Of a stretch of 64,000 nt of DNA, positions 16,087 through 26,103 are shown piece after piece. Origin of the DNA: Winogradskyella sp. KYW1333 (GTDB lineage: Bacteria; Bacteroidota; Bacteroidia; Flavobacteriales; Flavobacteriaceae); NCBI RefSeq assembly GCF_003335675.1, contig NZ_QPHL01000015.1, positions 62,001 to 126,000 on the forward strand, given 5' to 3'. Each line of letters opens with the position of its first letter. Position 1 is the first letter of the stretch. A program made the position numbers and the translations under genes. Under the pieces are notes generated by a model. It was given only the letters and a program-made list of their open reading frames with translations, was not told the origin of the DNA and did not search any database.

Positions 16087-16953
16087 ATGTATTACAACAA
16101 AGAAACCCAAATATTTTTGGATGGCCAATGGATAAAAGCCCAAAATGGAAAAACGAATCTGTATAGTCAAACGCTACATTATGGAGCTGGTGTTTTTGAA
16201 GGGATTAGATCTTACAAAACAGATAAAGGCGCAAATATTTTTAAAGCTAAAGCACATTATGAAAGGTTGCATTATTCAGCAGAAAAAATGCACATCAATC
16301 TGAAGTATTCTGTTCAGGAATTAATTGATTTAAGTTATGAATTACTAGAAAGAAACCAATTGGAAGATGCTTATATCCGTCCTTTGGTTTATTTAGGCGA
16401 AAATATGTCTCTTCAACCCACAGAAGATGTTCACGTAATGCTTTGCGCTTGGCAATGGGGAAGATATTTAGGCGATACGCAGCTCAAATTAATGACTTCA
16501 TCTTTTCAGAGACCCAATCCAAAATCTTGTTTTGTAGAAGCCAAAGTAAGCGGTCATTACACCAATTCTTTATTGGCAACTACCGAAGCGAAGCAAAAAG
16601 GTTTTGATGAAGCTTTACTTTTGGATATGAACGAAAATGTGGCCGAAGGACCTGGAGCAAATTTCTTTTTTGAAAAAGACGAAAAATTATTTACTGCACC
16701 ATTGGGAAATATCCTTTCTGGTATAACACGACAAACTATTTTTGAATTAGCAGAAGATTTAGGTTTTGAAGTAGTAGAAAAGTTTTTTAAAGTTGAAGAA
16801 GTATATCAGGCAGATGGAGCCTTTTTCACAGGAACGGCAGCAGAAGTTGCTGCAATTGGAAGTTTGGACAATCACAGTTTCAATTTGCCTTGGGAAAAAA
16901 CTTTAGGCTATCAATTGGAAGATGCTTATCAAAAATGTGTTCATATAAAATAA
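16087..16953 (+). CDS. ilvE: Branched-chain amino acid aminotransferase
   Basis: 288-residue class IV PLP aminotransferase that interconverts Leu/Ile/Val and their 2-oxoacids. The PLP Lys lies in FVEAKVSGHYTNSLLAT near residue 155-160. The fold-type IV glycine and Glu signature is in NVAEGPGANFFF near residue 183. N-terminal landmarks are the substrate-entry HYGAGVFEGIRSY near residue 32. Length is normal. It is the first structural gene of the ilv operon, 32 bases after the second attenuator, with ilvD 6 bases downstream. Cytosolic. Confidence 0.95.
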   Translation: MYYNKETQIFLDGQWIKAQNGKTNLYSQTLHYGAGVFEGIRSYKTDKGANIFKAKAHYERLHYSAEKMHINLKYSVQELIDLSYELLERNQLEDAYIRPLVYLGENMSLQPTEDVHVMLCAWQWGRYLGDTQLKLMTSSFQRPNPKSCFVEAKVSGHYTNSLLATTEAKQKGFDEALLLDMNENVAEGPGANFFFEKDEKLFTAPLGNILSGITRQTIFELAEDLGFEVVEKFFKVEEVYQADGAFFTGTAAEVAAIGSLDNHSFNLPWEKTLGYQLEDAYQKCVHIK

Positions 16954-16959
16954 ATAAAA

Positions 16960-18636
16960 ATGGAATTAAATAAATACAGCAAACGCGTAACTCAAGACGA
17001 TTCGCAACCAGCTGCAAAAGCAATGTTGCACGCAATCGGCTTAACAAAAGAAGATTTTAGTAAACCTTTTGTGGGCATTGCTAGCACGGGTTATGAAGGT
17101 AACCCTTGTAATATGCACCTCAACGATTTAGCACTTGAAGTTAAGCACGGTACCAAAAACGCCAATTTAGTAGGTTTAATATACAACACTATTGGTGTAA
17201 GTGACGGTATTTCTATGGGAACTCCAGGAATGAGATATTCATTACCATCAAGAGATGTAATCGCAGATTCTATGGAAACAGTAGTGGAAGGAATGTCTTA
17301 TGACGCATTGGTAACAGTTGTTGGTTGCGACAAAAATATGCCTGGCGCATTAATGGCCATGCTCAGAACAAACCGACCAGGCGTTTTGGTTTATGGTGGA
17401 ACTATCGCATCTGGTTGTCACAAAGATAAAAAACTAGATGTAGTTTCTGCTTTTGAAGCCTGGGGACAAAAAGTAGCAGGTAAAATAGATGAAAAAGAAT
17501 ATCAAAATGTAATAGAAAAAGCATGTCCTGGAGCTGGTGCTTGTGGCGGAATGTACACAGCAAACACTATGGCATCTGCTATTGAAGCTTTGGGAATGTC
17601 TTTGCCATACAATTCTTCAAACCCAGCCTTAGGAAAAGAGAAAAAAGTAGAAAGTATAAAGGCTGGTGAAGCCGTTCGTTTATTGCTTGAAAAAGACATT
17701 AAACCAAAAGACATTGTTACCAAAAAAGCATTAGAAAATGCCATAAGATTAGTAATGATAATGGGCGGCTCTACCAATGCCGTATTACACTTTTTGGCAA
17801 TTGCCAGAACTGCTGAAGTGGAATTTACCTTAGATGATTTTCAAAGAATAGCAGATACAACTCCTTTTTTAGCAGACTTGAAACCAAGCGGACAGTTTTT
17901 GATGGAAGACGTTCACGAAATTGGTGGAATTCCTGCGGTTTTAAAATATTTATTGAAAAACGGTTTATTACACGGAGATTGTTTAACCGTTACAGGAAAA
18001 ACTTTAGCCGAAAATCTTGAAAACGTTCCAGACTTAAAAGCCGGTCAACAAATTATAAAACCATTAGAAAATCCTATAAAAGAAATGGGGCATTTAAGAA
18101 TACTGAGAGGAAATTTATCGCCAAAAGGTGCTGTTGCAAAAATTACAGGAAAAGAAGGTCTTCAATTTACTGGAACTGCAAAAGTGTTTGATTCAGAATA
18201 TGAAGCCAATGATGGAATTCGAGATGGAAAAGTAGTAAAAGGAGATGTCGTAGTTATAAGGTATGAAGGGCCAAAAGGTGGTCCAGGGATGCCTGAAATG
18301 CTTAAACCTACTGCGGCAATTATTGGTGCTGGTTTGGGAAATGACGTTGCCTTAATAACTGACGGTAGATTTTCAGGTGGAACACACGGCTTTGTAGTAG
18401 GCCACATTTCACCAGAAGCACAAGTTGGTGGACCGATTGCTTTTGTACGAAATGGTGATAAAATAACCATTGATGCTATAAAAAATACCATTGATTTTGA
18501 AATTTCAAAAGAAGAATTAGCAAAACGAAAAGCCAACTGGAAACAACCCGATTTAAAACACAAAAAAGGCGTATTGTATAAATATGCACGATCGGTTTCG
18601 TGTGCATCTGAAGGATGTGTTACAGATGAATTTTAA
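16960..18636 (+). CDS. ilvD: Dihydroxy-acid dehydratase
   Basis: 558-residue IlvD/Edd-family Fe-S dehydratase converting 2,3-dihydroxy-isovalerate or -methylvalerate to the 2-oxoacid. Cluster-ligand cysteines are visible in [22 protein letters not shown] and [14 protein letters not shown]. The C-terminal signature is [26 protein letters not shown] near residue 465. Length matches the family. It lies between ilvE and ilvB with 6- and 21-base gaps, in the third-step position of Ile/Val synthesis. Confidence 0.97.
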   Translation: MELNKYSKRVTQDDSQPAAKAMLHAIGLTKEDFSKPFVGIASTGYEGNPCNMHLNDLALEVKHGTKNANLVGLIYNTIGVSDGISMGTPGMRYSLPSRDVIADSMETVVEGMSYDALVTVVGCDKNMPGALMAMLRTNRPGVLVYGGTIASGCHKDKKLDVVSAFEAWGQKVAGKIDEKEYQNVIEKACPGAGACGGMYTANTMASAIEALGMSLPYNSSNPALGKEKKVESIKAGEAVRLLLEKDIKPKDIVTKKALENAIRLVMIMGGSTNAVLHFLAIARTAEVEFTLDDFQRIADTTPFLADLKPSGQFLMEDVHEIGGIPAVLKYLLKNGLLHGDCLTVTGKTLAENLENVPDLKAGQQIIKPLENPIKEMGHLRILRGNLSPKGAVAKITGKEGLQFTGTAKVFDSEYEANDGIRDGKVVKGDVVVIRYEGPKGGPGMPEMLKPTAAIIGAGLGNDVALITDGRFSGGTHGFVVGHISPEAQVGGPIAFVRNGDKITIDAIKNTIDFEISKEELAKRKANWKQPDLKHKKGVLYKYARSVSCASEGCVTDEF

Positions 18637-18657
18637 ATAAAAAACAAACCCCTAAAA

Positions 18658-20379
18658 ATGGAAGAATTAGCAATAAAAACGACAACAAAACAACAAGTAA
18701 TGACTGGCTCGCAAGCTGTCGTTCATTCACTTATAGCAGAAGGAATTGATTTAATATTTGGCTATCCAGGCGGAGCAATTATGCCTGTTTATGATGCACT
18801 TTATGATGTAGAAGCTAAGTTAACACACATTTTAACCAGACACGAACAAGGCGCAACACACGCAGCACAAGGCTATGCCAGAGCAACAGGAAAAGTGGGT
18901 GTTTGCTTAGCTACCTCAGGGCCTGGAGCTACCAATTTAATTACTGGAATAGCAGATGCACAAATAGACTCTACGCCATTGGTGTGTATTACGGGACAAG
19001 TAGCAAGTCATTTATTAGGCACAGATGCTTTTCAGGAAACGGATATTATTGGTATTTCAATGCCTGTTACCAAATGGAATTTTCAGGTAACTAAAGCAGA
19101 AGAAATTCCTTATGCTTTAGCAAAAGCTTTTTATATAGCAAGAACAGGAAGACCAGGTCCCGTTTTGGTAGATATTACTAAAGATGCTCAATTTGAAACG
19201 CTTGATTTTGAGTATAAACCTTTTAAAGGAATGAGAAGTTATGTGCCAACTCCTCAATTAGATTTAGAAAAAGTAAAAGAAGCCGCAGTATTGATTAATG
19301 CTGCCAAAAAACCACTTGTTTTGTTTGGGCAAGGTGTGCTTTTGGCAGAAGCCGAAAAAGAGTTTAAAGCATTTATAGAAAAGGCGGATTTGCCTTCGGC
19401 TTGGACCATTATGGGTTTGTCGGCCTTAGATTCTGACCATAATCTGAATGTAGGAATGTTGGGAATGCATGGCAATTACGCACCCAATAAATTGACCAAT
19501 GAATGTGATGTTTTGATAGCAGTAGGTATGCGTTTTGACGATAGAGTTACTGGTGACTTAAGCAGATATGCCAAGCAAGCAAAAGTGATTCATTTGGAAA
19601 TAGATCCTGCGGAAGTTAATAAAAATGTAAAAACAGATGTTGCCGTTTTGGGAAATGCTAAAGAAAGTTTAAGTGCATTAACTGAATTAATTAATGAAAA
19701 CGAACATGAAAATTGGCTGGCAAAATTCAGAAATTTAGAAAAAGAAGAGTTTGATGAAGTGGTCAAAGATGACCTTAATCCGACAACAGAATTGATGACA
19801 ATGGGTGAAGTGATGGATAAAATAAACCTTCATTCGGATCAAAAAAACATTATTGTAACAGATGTTGGGCAACACCAAATGGTAGCTTGCCGATATGCCA
19901 AATTTAAACAAACACGTTCCTTAATAACTTCTGGAGGCTCGGGAACTATGGGCTTTTGCTTGCCAGCTGCCATTGGTGCAAAAATGGGAAGACCAGATGC
20001 ACAAGTTATTGGAATTATTGGAGATGGTGGTTTTCAAATGACCATTCAAGAATTAGGAACAATTTTTCAGTTTAAAACTGCAGTAAAAATTGTAGTTATG
20101 AATAATGAATTTTTAGGAATGGTAAGGCAATGGCAAGAGCTGTTTTTTGAAAAAAGATATGCCTCAACTACTATGGTCAATCCAGATTTTCAAACCATAG
20201 TAAATGGCTATGGAATTAAAACTAAAAAGGTAGAAAAAAGAGAAGATTTAGAAGCAGCAGTAAAAGAAATGTTGGCGCACGAAGGTTCGTATTTTCTTGA
20301 AGTGATGGTTGGGAAAGAAAACAATGTATTTCCAATGATAGCAACTGGTGCATCTGTTTCAGACATAAGATTAAAATAA
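18658..20379 (+). CDS. ilvB: Acetolactate synthase large (catalytic) subunit
   Basis: 573-residue ThDP enzyme that condenses pyruvate with pyruvate or 2-oxobutyrate, the first common step of Val/Leu and Ile synthesis. Landmarks are the ThDP-activating Glu in LTHILTRHEQGATHAAQGYAR near residue 61, the FAD-binding middle domain, and GDGGFQMTIQELGT (ThDP/Mg motif) near residue 458. It is followed 4 bases later by the regulatory subunit ilvN. Length and motifs are those of the biosynthetic (AHAS) rather than the catabolic enzyme. Confidence 0.97.
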   Translation: MEELAIKTTTKQQVMTGSQAVVHSLIAEGIDLIFGYPGGAIMPVYDALYDVEAKLTHILTRHEQGATHAAQGYARATGKVGVCLATSGPGATNLITGIADAQIDSTPLVCITGQVASHLLGTDAFQETDIIGISMPVTKWNFQVTKAEEIPYALAKAFYIARTGRPGPVLVDITKDAQFETLDFEYKPFKGMRSYVPTPQLDLEKVKEAAVLINAAKKPLVLFGQGVLLAEAEKEFKAFIEKADLPSAWTIMGLSALDSDHNLNVGMLGMHGNYAPNKLTNECDVLIAVGMRFDDRVTGDLSRYAKQAKVIHLEIDPAEVNKNVKTDVAVLGNAKESLSALTELINENEHENWLAKFRNLEKEEFDEVVKDDLNPTTELMTMGEVMDKINLHSDQKNIIVTDVGQHQMVACRYAKFKQTRSLITSGGSGTMGFCLPAAIGAKMGRPDAQVIGIIGDGGFQMTIQELGTIFQFKTAVKIVVMNNEFLGMVRQWQELFFEKRYASTTMVNPDFQTIVNGYGIKTKKVEKREDLEAAVKEMLAHEGSYFLEVMVGKENNVFPMIATGASVSDIRLK

Positions 20380-20383
20380 AACT

Positions 20384-20920
20384 ATGGAAAAGAAAAGATT
20401 TACAATATCCGTATTTACAGAAGATGTAGTGGGAATACTCAATAGAGTGTCAATAATTTTTACAAGAAGGAAAATAAATGTAGAAAGTATTGCTGCGTCT
20501 GAAAGCGAAATTAAGGGAATTTACAGATATACAATTGTAATAACAGAAACAGAAGACCAAGTAAAAAAAGTGGTAGGTCAACTGGAAAAACAAGTAGAAG
20601 TGGTGAAAGCTGTTTTTCATCCTGATGATGAAACTGTGCACCAAGAAATAGCACTTTACAAAGTGAAAACAGGTGTTTTGGCCTCTGGTGGAAATGCAGA
20701 AAAAATTGTGCGTTCACATAATGCAAGAGTTTTATCTGTAGAAACGGAATTTACAGTTTTAGAAAAAACGGGACACAAAGAAGAAACACAACAATTATTT
20801 GATGATTTAAAACCTTTCGGAATATTGGAATTTGTACGTTCTGGAAGAGTTGCTATTACCAAACCAATGAAAACATTATCGTCAATAGTAGAACAATTAG
20901 AAGGATTAGTAAAAAATTAA
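20384..20920 (+). CDS. ilvN: Acetolactate synthase small (regulatory) subunit
   Basis: 178 residues: N-terminal ACT domain ([20 protein letters not shown], residues 3-22, and [14 protein letters not shown]) and a C-terminal ALS small-subunit domain from about residue 90. It binds valine and activates and feedback-inhibits IlvB. Length is typical of the IlvH/IlvN family. It is placed 4 bases from ilvB and 4 bases from ilvC. Confidence 0.95.
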   Translation: MEKKRFTISVFTEDVVGILNRVSIIFTRRKINVESIAASESEIKGIYRYTIVITETEDQVKKVVGQLEKQVEVVKAVFHPDDETVHQEIALYKVKTGVLASGGNAEKIVRSHNARVLSVETEFTVLEKTGHKEETQQLFDDLKPFGILEFVRSGRVAITKPMKTLSSIVEQLEGLVKN

Positions 20921-20924
20921 AAAA

Positions 20925-22397
20925 ATGGAAAATTATTTCAATACATTATCATTTCGAGAGCAATTAGCACAATTAGGAAAATGTGATTTTATGGATGCCT
21001 CAGAATTTACAAATGGCGTAAGTGCTTTAAAAGGGAAAAAGATTGTCATTATAGGTTGTGGCGCACAAGGTTTAAACCAAGGTTTAAATATGCGAGATTC
21101 TGGTTTAGATGTTTCTTTCACTTTAAGAGAAAGTGCTATAAAAGAGCGAAGACAATCTTTTAAAAATGCAAATGAAAACAAATTTAAGGTTGGAACTTAT
21201 AAAGAAATGATACCAACCGCAGATTTGGTTATAAACCTCACGCCTGATAAACAACATACCGATGTGGTAAGTAAAATAATGCCTTTAATGAAAAAAGGAG
21301 CAGCTTTATCTTATTCTCACGGTTTCAATATTGTAGAAGAAGGAATGAAAATAAGGGAAGATTTAACAGTAATAATGATGGCTCCAAAATCGCCTGGTTC
21401 GGAATTAAGAGAAGAATATAAAAGAAATTTTGGTGTACCCACTTTGATTGCTGTTCATCCAGAAAACGACCCGAAAAATGAAGGACTTGAATTAGCAAAA
21501 GCCTATGCCGTTGCCACTGGTGGAGATAAAGCTGGTGTGTTACATTCTTCTTTCGTAGCTGAAGTAAAATCAGATTTAATGGGCGAACAAACCATACTTT
21601 GTGGCGTGTTGCAATCAGCATCTATACTTTGCTTTGATAAAATGTTAGAGAAAGGACTAGAGGCAGGTTATGCTGCAAAACTCATTCAATATGGCTGGGA
21701 AACTTTGACAGAAGCCTTAAAGCAAGGAGGCTTAACTAATATGATGGACAGACTTTCAAATCCTGCAAAAGTAAAAGCATACGAACTGGCAGAGGAATTA
21801 AAAACAATTATGACACCTTTATTTAACAAACATATGGACGATATTATGTCAGGAGAATTTTCAAAAAGGATGATGAAAGATTGGAAAAATAATGACAAAG
21901 ATTTGTTGAACTGGAGAAAAGCAACTGGCGAAACCGTTTTTGAGCAAACAAAAGCAACAGACGCTTTCATTAGTGAGCAAGAGTTTTTTGATAATGGAAC
22001 TTTATTAGCAGCTTTCATAAAAGCAGGTGTAGAATTGGCTTATGAAACTATGACAGCTTCAGGAATAAAAGCAGAATCTGCTTATTACGAATCACTGCAC
22101 GAAGCACCATTAATTGCCAATACACTAGCTCGAAAAAAACTATATGAAATGAACAGAGTTATTTCTGATACCGCAGAATATGGCTGTTATTTATTTGATC
22201 ATGCTTGTAAACCATTATTAGCCAATTTTATGACAAACATAGAAACACGTTTAATAGGAAAACAATTTTCAATAGATAATCAAGTGGATAATAAAAAATT
22301 AATAGCAGTAAATCAAGCTTTGAGAAATCATCCAATAGAAAAAATAGGTGCGACTTTGAGAACTTCTATGAGCGCAATGCAAAAACTAAAAAAATGA
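20925..22397 (+). CDS. ilvC: Ketol-acid reductoisomerase, class II (long form)
   Basis: 490 residues, the length of the E. coli-type class II enzyme with a duplicated helical C-terminal domain. NAD(P)-binding Rossmann motif [17 protein letters not shown] near residue 45, with Arg in LRESA as a likely NADPH-phosphate contact. Metal-binding Asp/Glu residues lie in the knotted domain ([17 protein letters not shown] near residue 211). Catalyses acetolactate or acetohydroxybutyrate to dihydroxy acids. The ilvA ATG overlaps its stop by 4 bases. Confidence 0.96.
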   Translation: MENYFNTLSFREQLAQLGKCDFMDASEFTNGVSALKGKKIVIIGCGAQGLNQGLNMRDSGLDVSFTLRESAIKERRQSFKNANENKFKVGTYKEMIPTADLVINLTPDKQHTDVVSKIMPLMKKGAALSYSHGFNIVEEGMKIREDLTVIMMAPKSPGSELREEYKRNFGVPTLIAVHPENDPKNEGLELAKAYAVATGGDKAGVLHSSFVAEVKSDLMGEQTILCGVLQSASILCFDKMLEKGLEAGYAAKLIQYGWETLTEALKQGGLTNMMDRLSNPAKVKAYELAEELKTIMTPLFNKHMDDIMSGEFSKRMMKDWKNNDKDLLNWRKATGETVFEQTKATDAFISEQEFFDNGTLLAAFIKAGVELAYETMTASGIKAESAYYESLHEAPLIANTLARKKLYEMNRVISDTAEYGCYLFDHACKPLLANFMTNIETRLIGKQFSIDNQVDNKKLIAVNQALRNHPIEKIGATLRTSMSAMQKLKK

Positions 22398-23653
22398 CCT
22401 CAGAAACTCAATATATTACTTTAGAAAACGTGAAAAAAGCAGCATCTCTTTTAAGAGATGTTGTTTTGGAAACGCCATTACAAAAAAATCAGTATTTGTC
22501 TGAAAAATATGAGGCTAATATTGTTTTTAAACGAGAAGATTTACAAGGCGTTCGTTCTTATAAAATAAGAGGAGCTTATCATAAAATTTCATCATTAACT
22601 GGCGAAGAATTAGAGCAAGGAGTCGTTTGTGCCAGTGCAGGAAATCACGCGCAAGGTGTTGCTTTTTCTTGTAAAGCAAAAAAAATAAAGGGTGTTATAT
22701 TTATGCCAACGATTACACCCAATCAAAAAATAGAACAAGTAAAAATGTTTGGCGGAGATTATGTAGAAGTGGTTTTAAATGGCGATACTTATGATGATGC
22801 TTCTTATGCAGCCACAGATTATTGCAAAGAAAAAAAGATGTCTTTTGTACATCCTTTTCACGATATAAAAGTAATAGAAGGGCAAGCAACCATTGCTTTA
22901 GAAATATTAGCACAAAGCAAAACACCTGTAGATTATTTGTTTTTGCCTGTTGGTGGTGGTGGTTTGGCTGCTGGTGTTTCCAGTATATTTAAAGAACTTT
23001 CTCCCAACACAAAAATTATAGGTGTTGAACCAAAAGGCGCAGCTTCAATGTCTGTTTCAATAACTAATGGATTTAACACAAAAATAGAAAACATAGATAA
23101 ATTTACTGATGGCGCATCTGTCCAAAAAGTAGGTGATTTAAACTTTGAAATTTGTAAAGAAAATTTAGACGAAATGGTAACCGTTCACGAAGGAAAAGTG
23201 TGCCAAACTATTTTAGATTTGTACAATAAAAACGCTATTGTGGTTGAACCTGCTGGTGCGTTAACCACAGCAGTTTTAGACCAGTTTTCTACTGAAATAA
23301 AAGGTAAAAATGTAGTTTGTTTAATTAGTGGCTCAAATAATGACATTACTCGAACAGAAGAAATAAAAGAGCGTGCTTTGCTTCATTCTGGACACAAACA
23401 TTATTTCATCATAAAATTTCCGCAAAGAGCAGGTGCTTTACTAGAGTTTTTAAATGATATTTTAGGTCCAAATGATGATATTACCCATTTTGAATATTCC
23501 AAAAAACACAACAGAAATTCAGGTCCAGCCATTGTTGGTTTAGAAATAAGTAACCCAAGGGATTTAGACGGACTGATTCTAAAAATGAAAACAAAAAATT
23601 TCTTTGGAGAATATTTGAATGATAAGCCAGATTTGTTTCAAGTTTTGATTTAG
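22394..23653 (+). CDS. ilvA: Threonine ammonia-lyase (biosynthetic threonine deaminase)
   Basis: 419 residues. PLP Lys lies in [14 protein letters not shown] near residue 56, the glycine-rich PLP phosphate loop in [12 protein letters not shown] near residue 183, and one C-terminal ACT-like regulatory domain covers about residues 330-419 ([21 protein letters not shown]). It makes 2-oxobutyrate for isoleucine. One ACT-like domain, rather than the two of E. coli IlvA, is the shorter form. It is the last gene of the operon and starts inside the ilvC stop (ATGA). Confidence 0.94.
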   Translation: MTSETQYITLENVKKAASLLRDVVLETPLQKNQYLSEKYEANIVFKREDLQGVRSYKIRGAYHKISSLTGEELEQGVVCASAGNHAQGVAFSCKAKKIKGVIFMPTITPNQKIEQVKMFGGDYVEVVLNGDTYDDASYAATDYCKEKKMSFVHPFHDIKVIEGQATIALEILAQSKTPVDYLFLPVGGGGLAAGVSSIFKELSPNTKIIGVEPKGAASMSVSITNGFNTKIENIDKFTDGASVQKVGDLNFEICKENLDEMVTVHEGKVCQTILDLYNKNAIVVEPAGALTTAVLDQFSTEIKGKNVVCLISGSNNDITRTEEIKERALLHSGHKHYFIIKFPQRAGALLEFLNDILGPNDDITHFEYSKKHNRNSGPAIVGLEISNPRDLDGLILKMKTKNFFGEYLNDKPDLFQVLI

Positions 23654-23701
23654 CAAAAGCAAACTATAAAAATGATTAGATTTACTGTAAGTAAAAACTA
23701 A

Positions 23702-23769
23702 GCACAACACTATGTATAGTGCATATGCACCCTTCGGGATGCAAACGCACCATACACCAACCGTTGTGC
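23702..23769 (+). other. attC-like folded recombination site downstream of ilvA
   Basis: GCACAAC (23702-23708) and GTTGTGC (23763-23769) are exact reverse complements enclosing a long imperfect stem: TGTATAGTGC pairs with the complement of GCACCATACA, TGCA with TGCA, and CCC-TTC-GGG caps it, with an unpaired A on the 3' arm. Outer cores, an imperfect stem, an extrahelical base and a total of 68 bases are the general design of integron attC sites. There is no T-run, so it is not a normal terminator. The 320-base gap 23654-23975 otherwise holds no gene I can support. Confidence 0.6.
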
Positions 23770-23975
23770 GTCATTTAAGAAATGAACTTTCCTGAAATAG
23801 GTTGACTAAAAATTAACCATTATGTACAAAAATAACAAAGTAATTATCACTAAAAAAAAGCCTAGTTTTTTTCGAGATTTTTTTTTGAGTTCTAATCAAC
23901 CATATTCGAAAACAATCAACCAAAAATTCCCTAAAATAATCAGGTGTAAATTGGTTACAGATACAAAAATAAAAT

Positions 23976-24182
23976 TTACCTATTGTTCTTTTTTTCCATT
24001 ACTTGTTTTGAACTTTGGTAAACAGCGTACAATATAGTCCCAAGACCAACAGATAACAGAATAATTGTAAGATGATGATTCGATTTCTTTAGCTCTCTAT
24101 TACTAGATGCGAGCAAATCCATCTCTGCAGGAATATCCTGCCTAACATCTAATTCAAAACAATTAATAATTTCTTGTTCCAT
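23976..24182 (-). CDS. Small single-pass membrane protein of the integrated element
   Basis: 68 residues. The soluble N-terminus (MEQEIINCFELDVRQDIPAE) is followed by one membrane helix near residues 38-57 and a Lys-rich tail (MEKKNNR). No family is recognised. It lies 3 bases after the next gene in the same direction, so probably one transcript. It belongs to the small integrase-carrying element; role unknown. Confidence 0.55.
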   Translation of the reverse strand: MEQEIINCFELDVRQDIPAEMDLLASSNRELKKSNHHLTIILLSVGLGTILYAVYQSSKQVMEKKNNR

Positions 24183-24185
24183 GGC

Positions 24186-24557
24186 TTATACTTTAAGTTT
24201 AATAATTTTAAAAGTGTTTGCATCAATTCGAGTGTATGCATAATCGTCGATACATGTCCATGTGACTCCTTGCATTTTCATCGTATGCGTATTAAATCCA
24301 AAGTTTAATCCTGCTCCTAACAAATAGTCGTATGACCTTGTAATTTCATTATGGGGTCCTAACACAATCTGTAATACCCTTCTATTAGTATCTAAAATCT
24401 TTCTTGTTTTGGATTTAGCTTGTCGTATTTCTTTAGCTTTAAGATTATTATATCTAATTTGGTTCTCTCTGCTGGCAAACTTTTGGTTGCTTCGCTTTGG
24501 TACGAACTCTTCACCTGTTAAGGGGTCCATGGCCTTTTCTTTGTTGTCTTCATTCAT
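24186..24557 (-). CDS. Hypothetical protein with DPLTGEEFVPKR motif
   Basis: 123 residues. The N-terminal motif DPLTGEEFVPKRSNQKFAS (residues 11-29), followed by N-rich and K-rich sequence (RYNNLKAKEIRQAKSKTRK), resembles small proteins seen beside integrases in Bacteroidetes mobile elements, from memory. The C-terminal half looks like a small beta-rich domain. No catalytic motif is seen. Upstream 24558-24695 holds no other gene. Confidence 0.6.
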   Translation of the reverse strand: MNEDNKEKAMDPLTGEEFVPKRSNQKFASRENQIRYNNLKAKEIRQAKSKTRKILDTNRRVLQIVLGPHNEITRSYDYLLGAGLNFGFNTHTMKMQGVTWTCIDDYAYTRIDANTFKIIKLKV

Positions 24558-24695
24558 ATTTCTAATATTTTATATAATTCAATGTATTTATAATGTATTT
24601 GAACTTATACAGAAATAGGTTAATGCAACTGGGCATATGTTCACCTAACTTAAATCCATATAAATTTTAAATTAATGTGCTTAATTAAGTTCTAG

Positions 24696-25037
24696 TTAGG
24701 TTTTACTTAAATAGTCATTAGCCTCTTGATTTATTACAGAAGGCTTTCCTGCTTTAAGCCAATCAATAATGTCTGTTCTTGAAAAGGTTAATGGCCTTCG
24801 TTTAGAAATGACTGGTATTTCAAAGCGGCACACCTTTGAATAAATGGTTGACTTTTTATAACCTGTGAGTTGTTGGACTTCCTCAACAAAGATGATGTCG
24901 CTATTTGACTTTGAACGGCCAGATGTACCGTCAGTGCTGTTAAGTAGTTTTTTTGCTTCTTGAGCAAAAGCTTCTTTACTAAGGTCTATATATTCTCCAA
25001 CAGTAAGGGAATAAAGGGGTTTTGATAAATCTTTCAT
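24696..25037 (-). CDS. Excisionase-like helix-turn-helix protein
   Basis: 113 residues. A MerR/HTH_17-type DNA-binding domain occupies residues about 50-100 (FVEEVQQLTGYKKSTIYSKV, then RRPLTFSRTDIIDWLKAGKP). This is the fold of excisionases and small regulators next to Bacteroidetes integrases. It starts about 20 bases from a region of repeats and palindromes (25058-25147) that may be its control region. A role in excision or transcription of the element is inferred. Confidence 0.75.
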   Translation of the reverse strand: MKDLSKPLYSLTVGEYIDLSKEAFAQEAKKLLNSTDGTSGRSKSNSDIIFVEEVQQLTGYKKSTIYSKVCRFEIPVISKRRPLTFSRTDIIDWLKAGKPSVINQEANDYLSKT

Positions 25038-25057
25038 TGCATCACTTATAGTTTGAG

Positions 25058-25147
25058 TCGAATCATATGGAGCATTCGAATCATTAATTAATGATGCAAT
25101 AATCGGAAGTGATTTAGATCACTTAAAAGACCCTAAACAGTTTAGGG
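25058..25147. repeat. Repeat-rich control region of the integrated element
   Basis: Direct repeats TCGAATCAT at 25058-25066 and 25076-25084; palindrome TCATTAATTAATGA near 25081-25094; hairpin AAGTGAT-TTAG-ATCACTT near 25107-25124; perfect palindrome CCCTAAAC-A-GTTTAGGG at 25131-25147. It sits between the HTH gene and the RteC-like gene. No T-run follows, so regulator binding or excision control is more likely than termination. Confidence 0.55.
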
Positions 25148-25173
25148 ATCAAGTAGTGACTCGATTTATGTAA

Positions 25174-26103
25174 TTAATTGTCTTTATTAATTATTATATG
25201 TTCCAATCCTGGTACATTTATTCTATTAGATTTCTTGACAGTACGGGAATTGGTGGCAATTATTTTATGAACATATCCTAAGCTAAAATCAGTAACTTCA
25301 TCTTTCTTGTTAATGTAAGTGAAATATTCACAAATCCATCTTTCTATATTTGATAATTTACCTACGACCCTTTGATTTAAATAAAGCTGCCTAAATACTA
25401 AAAGAAATTTATTTGCATTACCTCTAAAACAAATTTTATTCTGAATCTCCTCTCCATTGAGTAGTTGCTCTAATTTTTTTCGATCCTTTTTTTCAAAATA
25501 TGGTCTTAAAGCATCAAACAAATTCAAATTATTATTATTAATTACTAAGATTGGCCTGTTCTCAAATCTATGTTGGATTAAATTATTCACTTTTTCCACC
25601 ACTTCAACATCAAGAAGTTGAGATTGATGTTTCGCGATATTAAATTTCAAAAAATCAATAAATTCATTTATCCTACCGTCGAAGTTGGTTGACAATTGAA
25701 ACTTTAAAAAATTTTCAATTTCAGATAGATTAAACTCGTATTGTCTTAATTTAAGCGCAAACCAGAAACCGAATTCTGGATCGTTCTTATCAATAATAAT
25801 ATTTTCGTTATAATGAAAACAATCACCCTTCATCATAAAAAAGTTCAAATTGAACCGCTCACGTAAATCACTATGTGCCTCTTCATACTTTTCTAAATAA
25901 TCTTTAAAGTATTTATCTGTCCCATTATTATAATCTTTTGATTTTAAAACTGGTTGTCCATTTTTAAATATCATGGCTTCAATCTTGTTGAGAATCTTTA
26001 ACCCTAATTTGTCAGAAGTTTTATTTAATAGAATCAAGGATCGCTCATAATCCTTGATATCGGACGTATCGATTTTGTAATAAGAATAGTTAATTTTCAT
26101 CAT
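25174..26103 (-). CDS. RteC-like / DUF6617-like hypothetical protein
   Basis: 309 residues with no transmembrane segments. The C-terminal third (KICFRGNANKFLLVFRQLY near residue 224, then IERWICEYFTYIN and FSLGYVHKIIATNSRTVKK) resembles the winged-helix end of RteC-type regulators of Bacteroidetes conjugative transposons. The N-terminal part is unrecognised. The gene ends the integrase cistron: its ATG shares one base with the integrase stop. Likely an excision or transfer regulator; moderate confidence in the family only. Confidence 0.5.
   Translation of the reverse strand: MMKINYSYYKIDTSDIKDYERSLILLNKTSDKLGLKILNKIEAMIFKNGQPVLKSKDYNNGTDKYFKDYLEKYEEAHSDLRERFNLNFFMMKGDCFHYNENIIIDKNDPEFGFWFALKLRQYEFNLSEIENFLKFQLSTNFDGRINEFIDFLKFNIAKHQSQLLDVEVVEKVNNLIQHRFENRPILVINNNNLNLFDALRPYFEKKDRKKLEQLLNGEEIQNKICFRGNANKFLLVFRQLYLNQRVVGKLSNIERWICEYFTYINKKDEVTDFSLGYVHKIIATNSRTVKKSNRINVPGLEHIIINKDN

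Noticed and set aside
23822-24037. Plus-strand ORF of 71 codons after the attC-like site
   Set aside because: Low-complexity AT-rich sequence, no family, and it overlaps the end of the minus-strand membrane protein gene.
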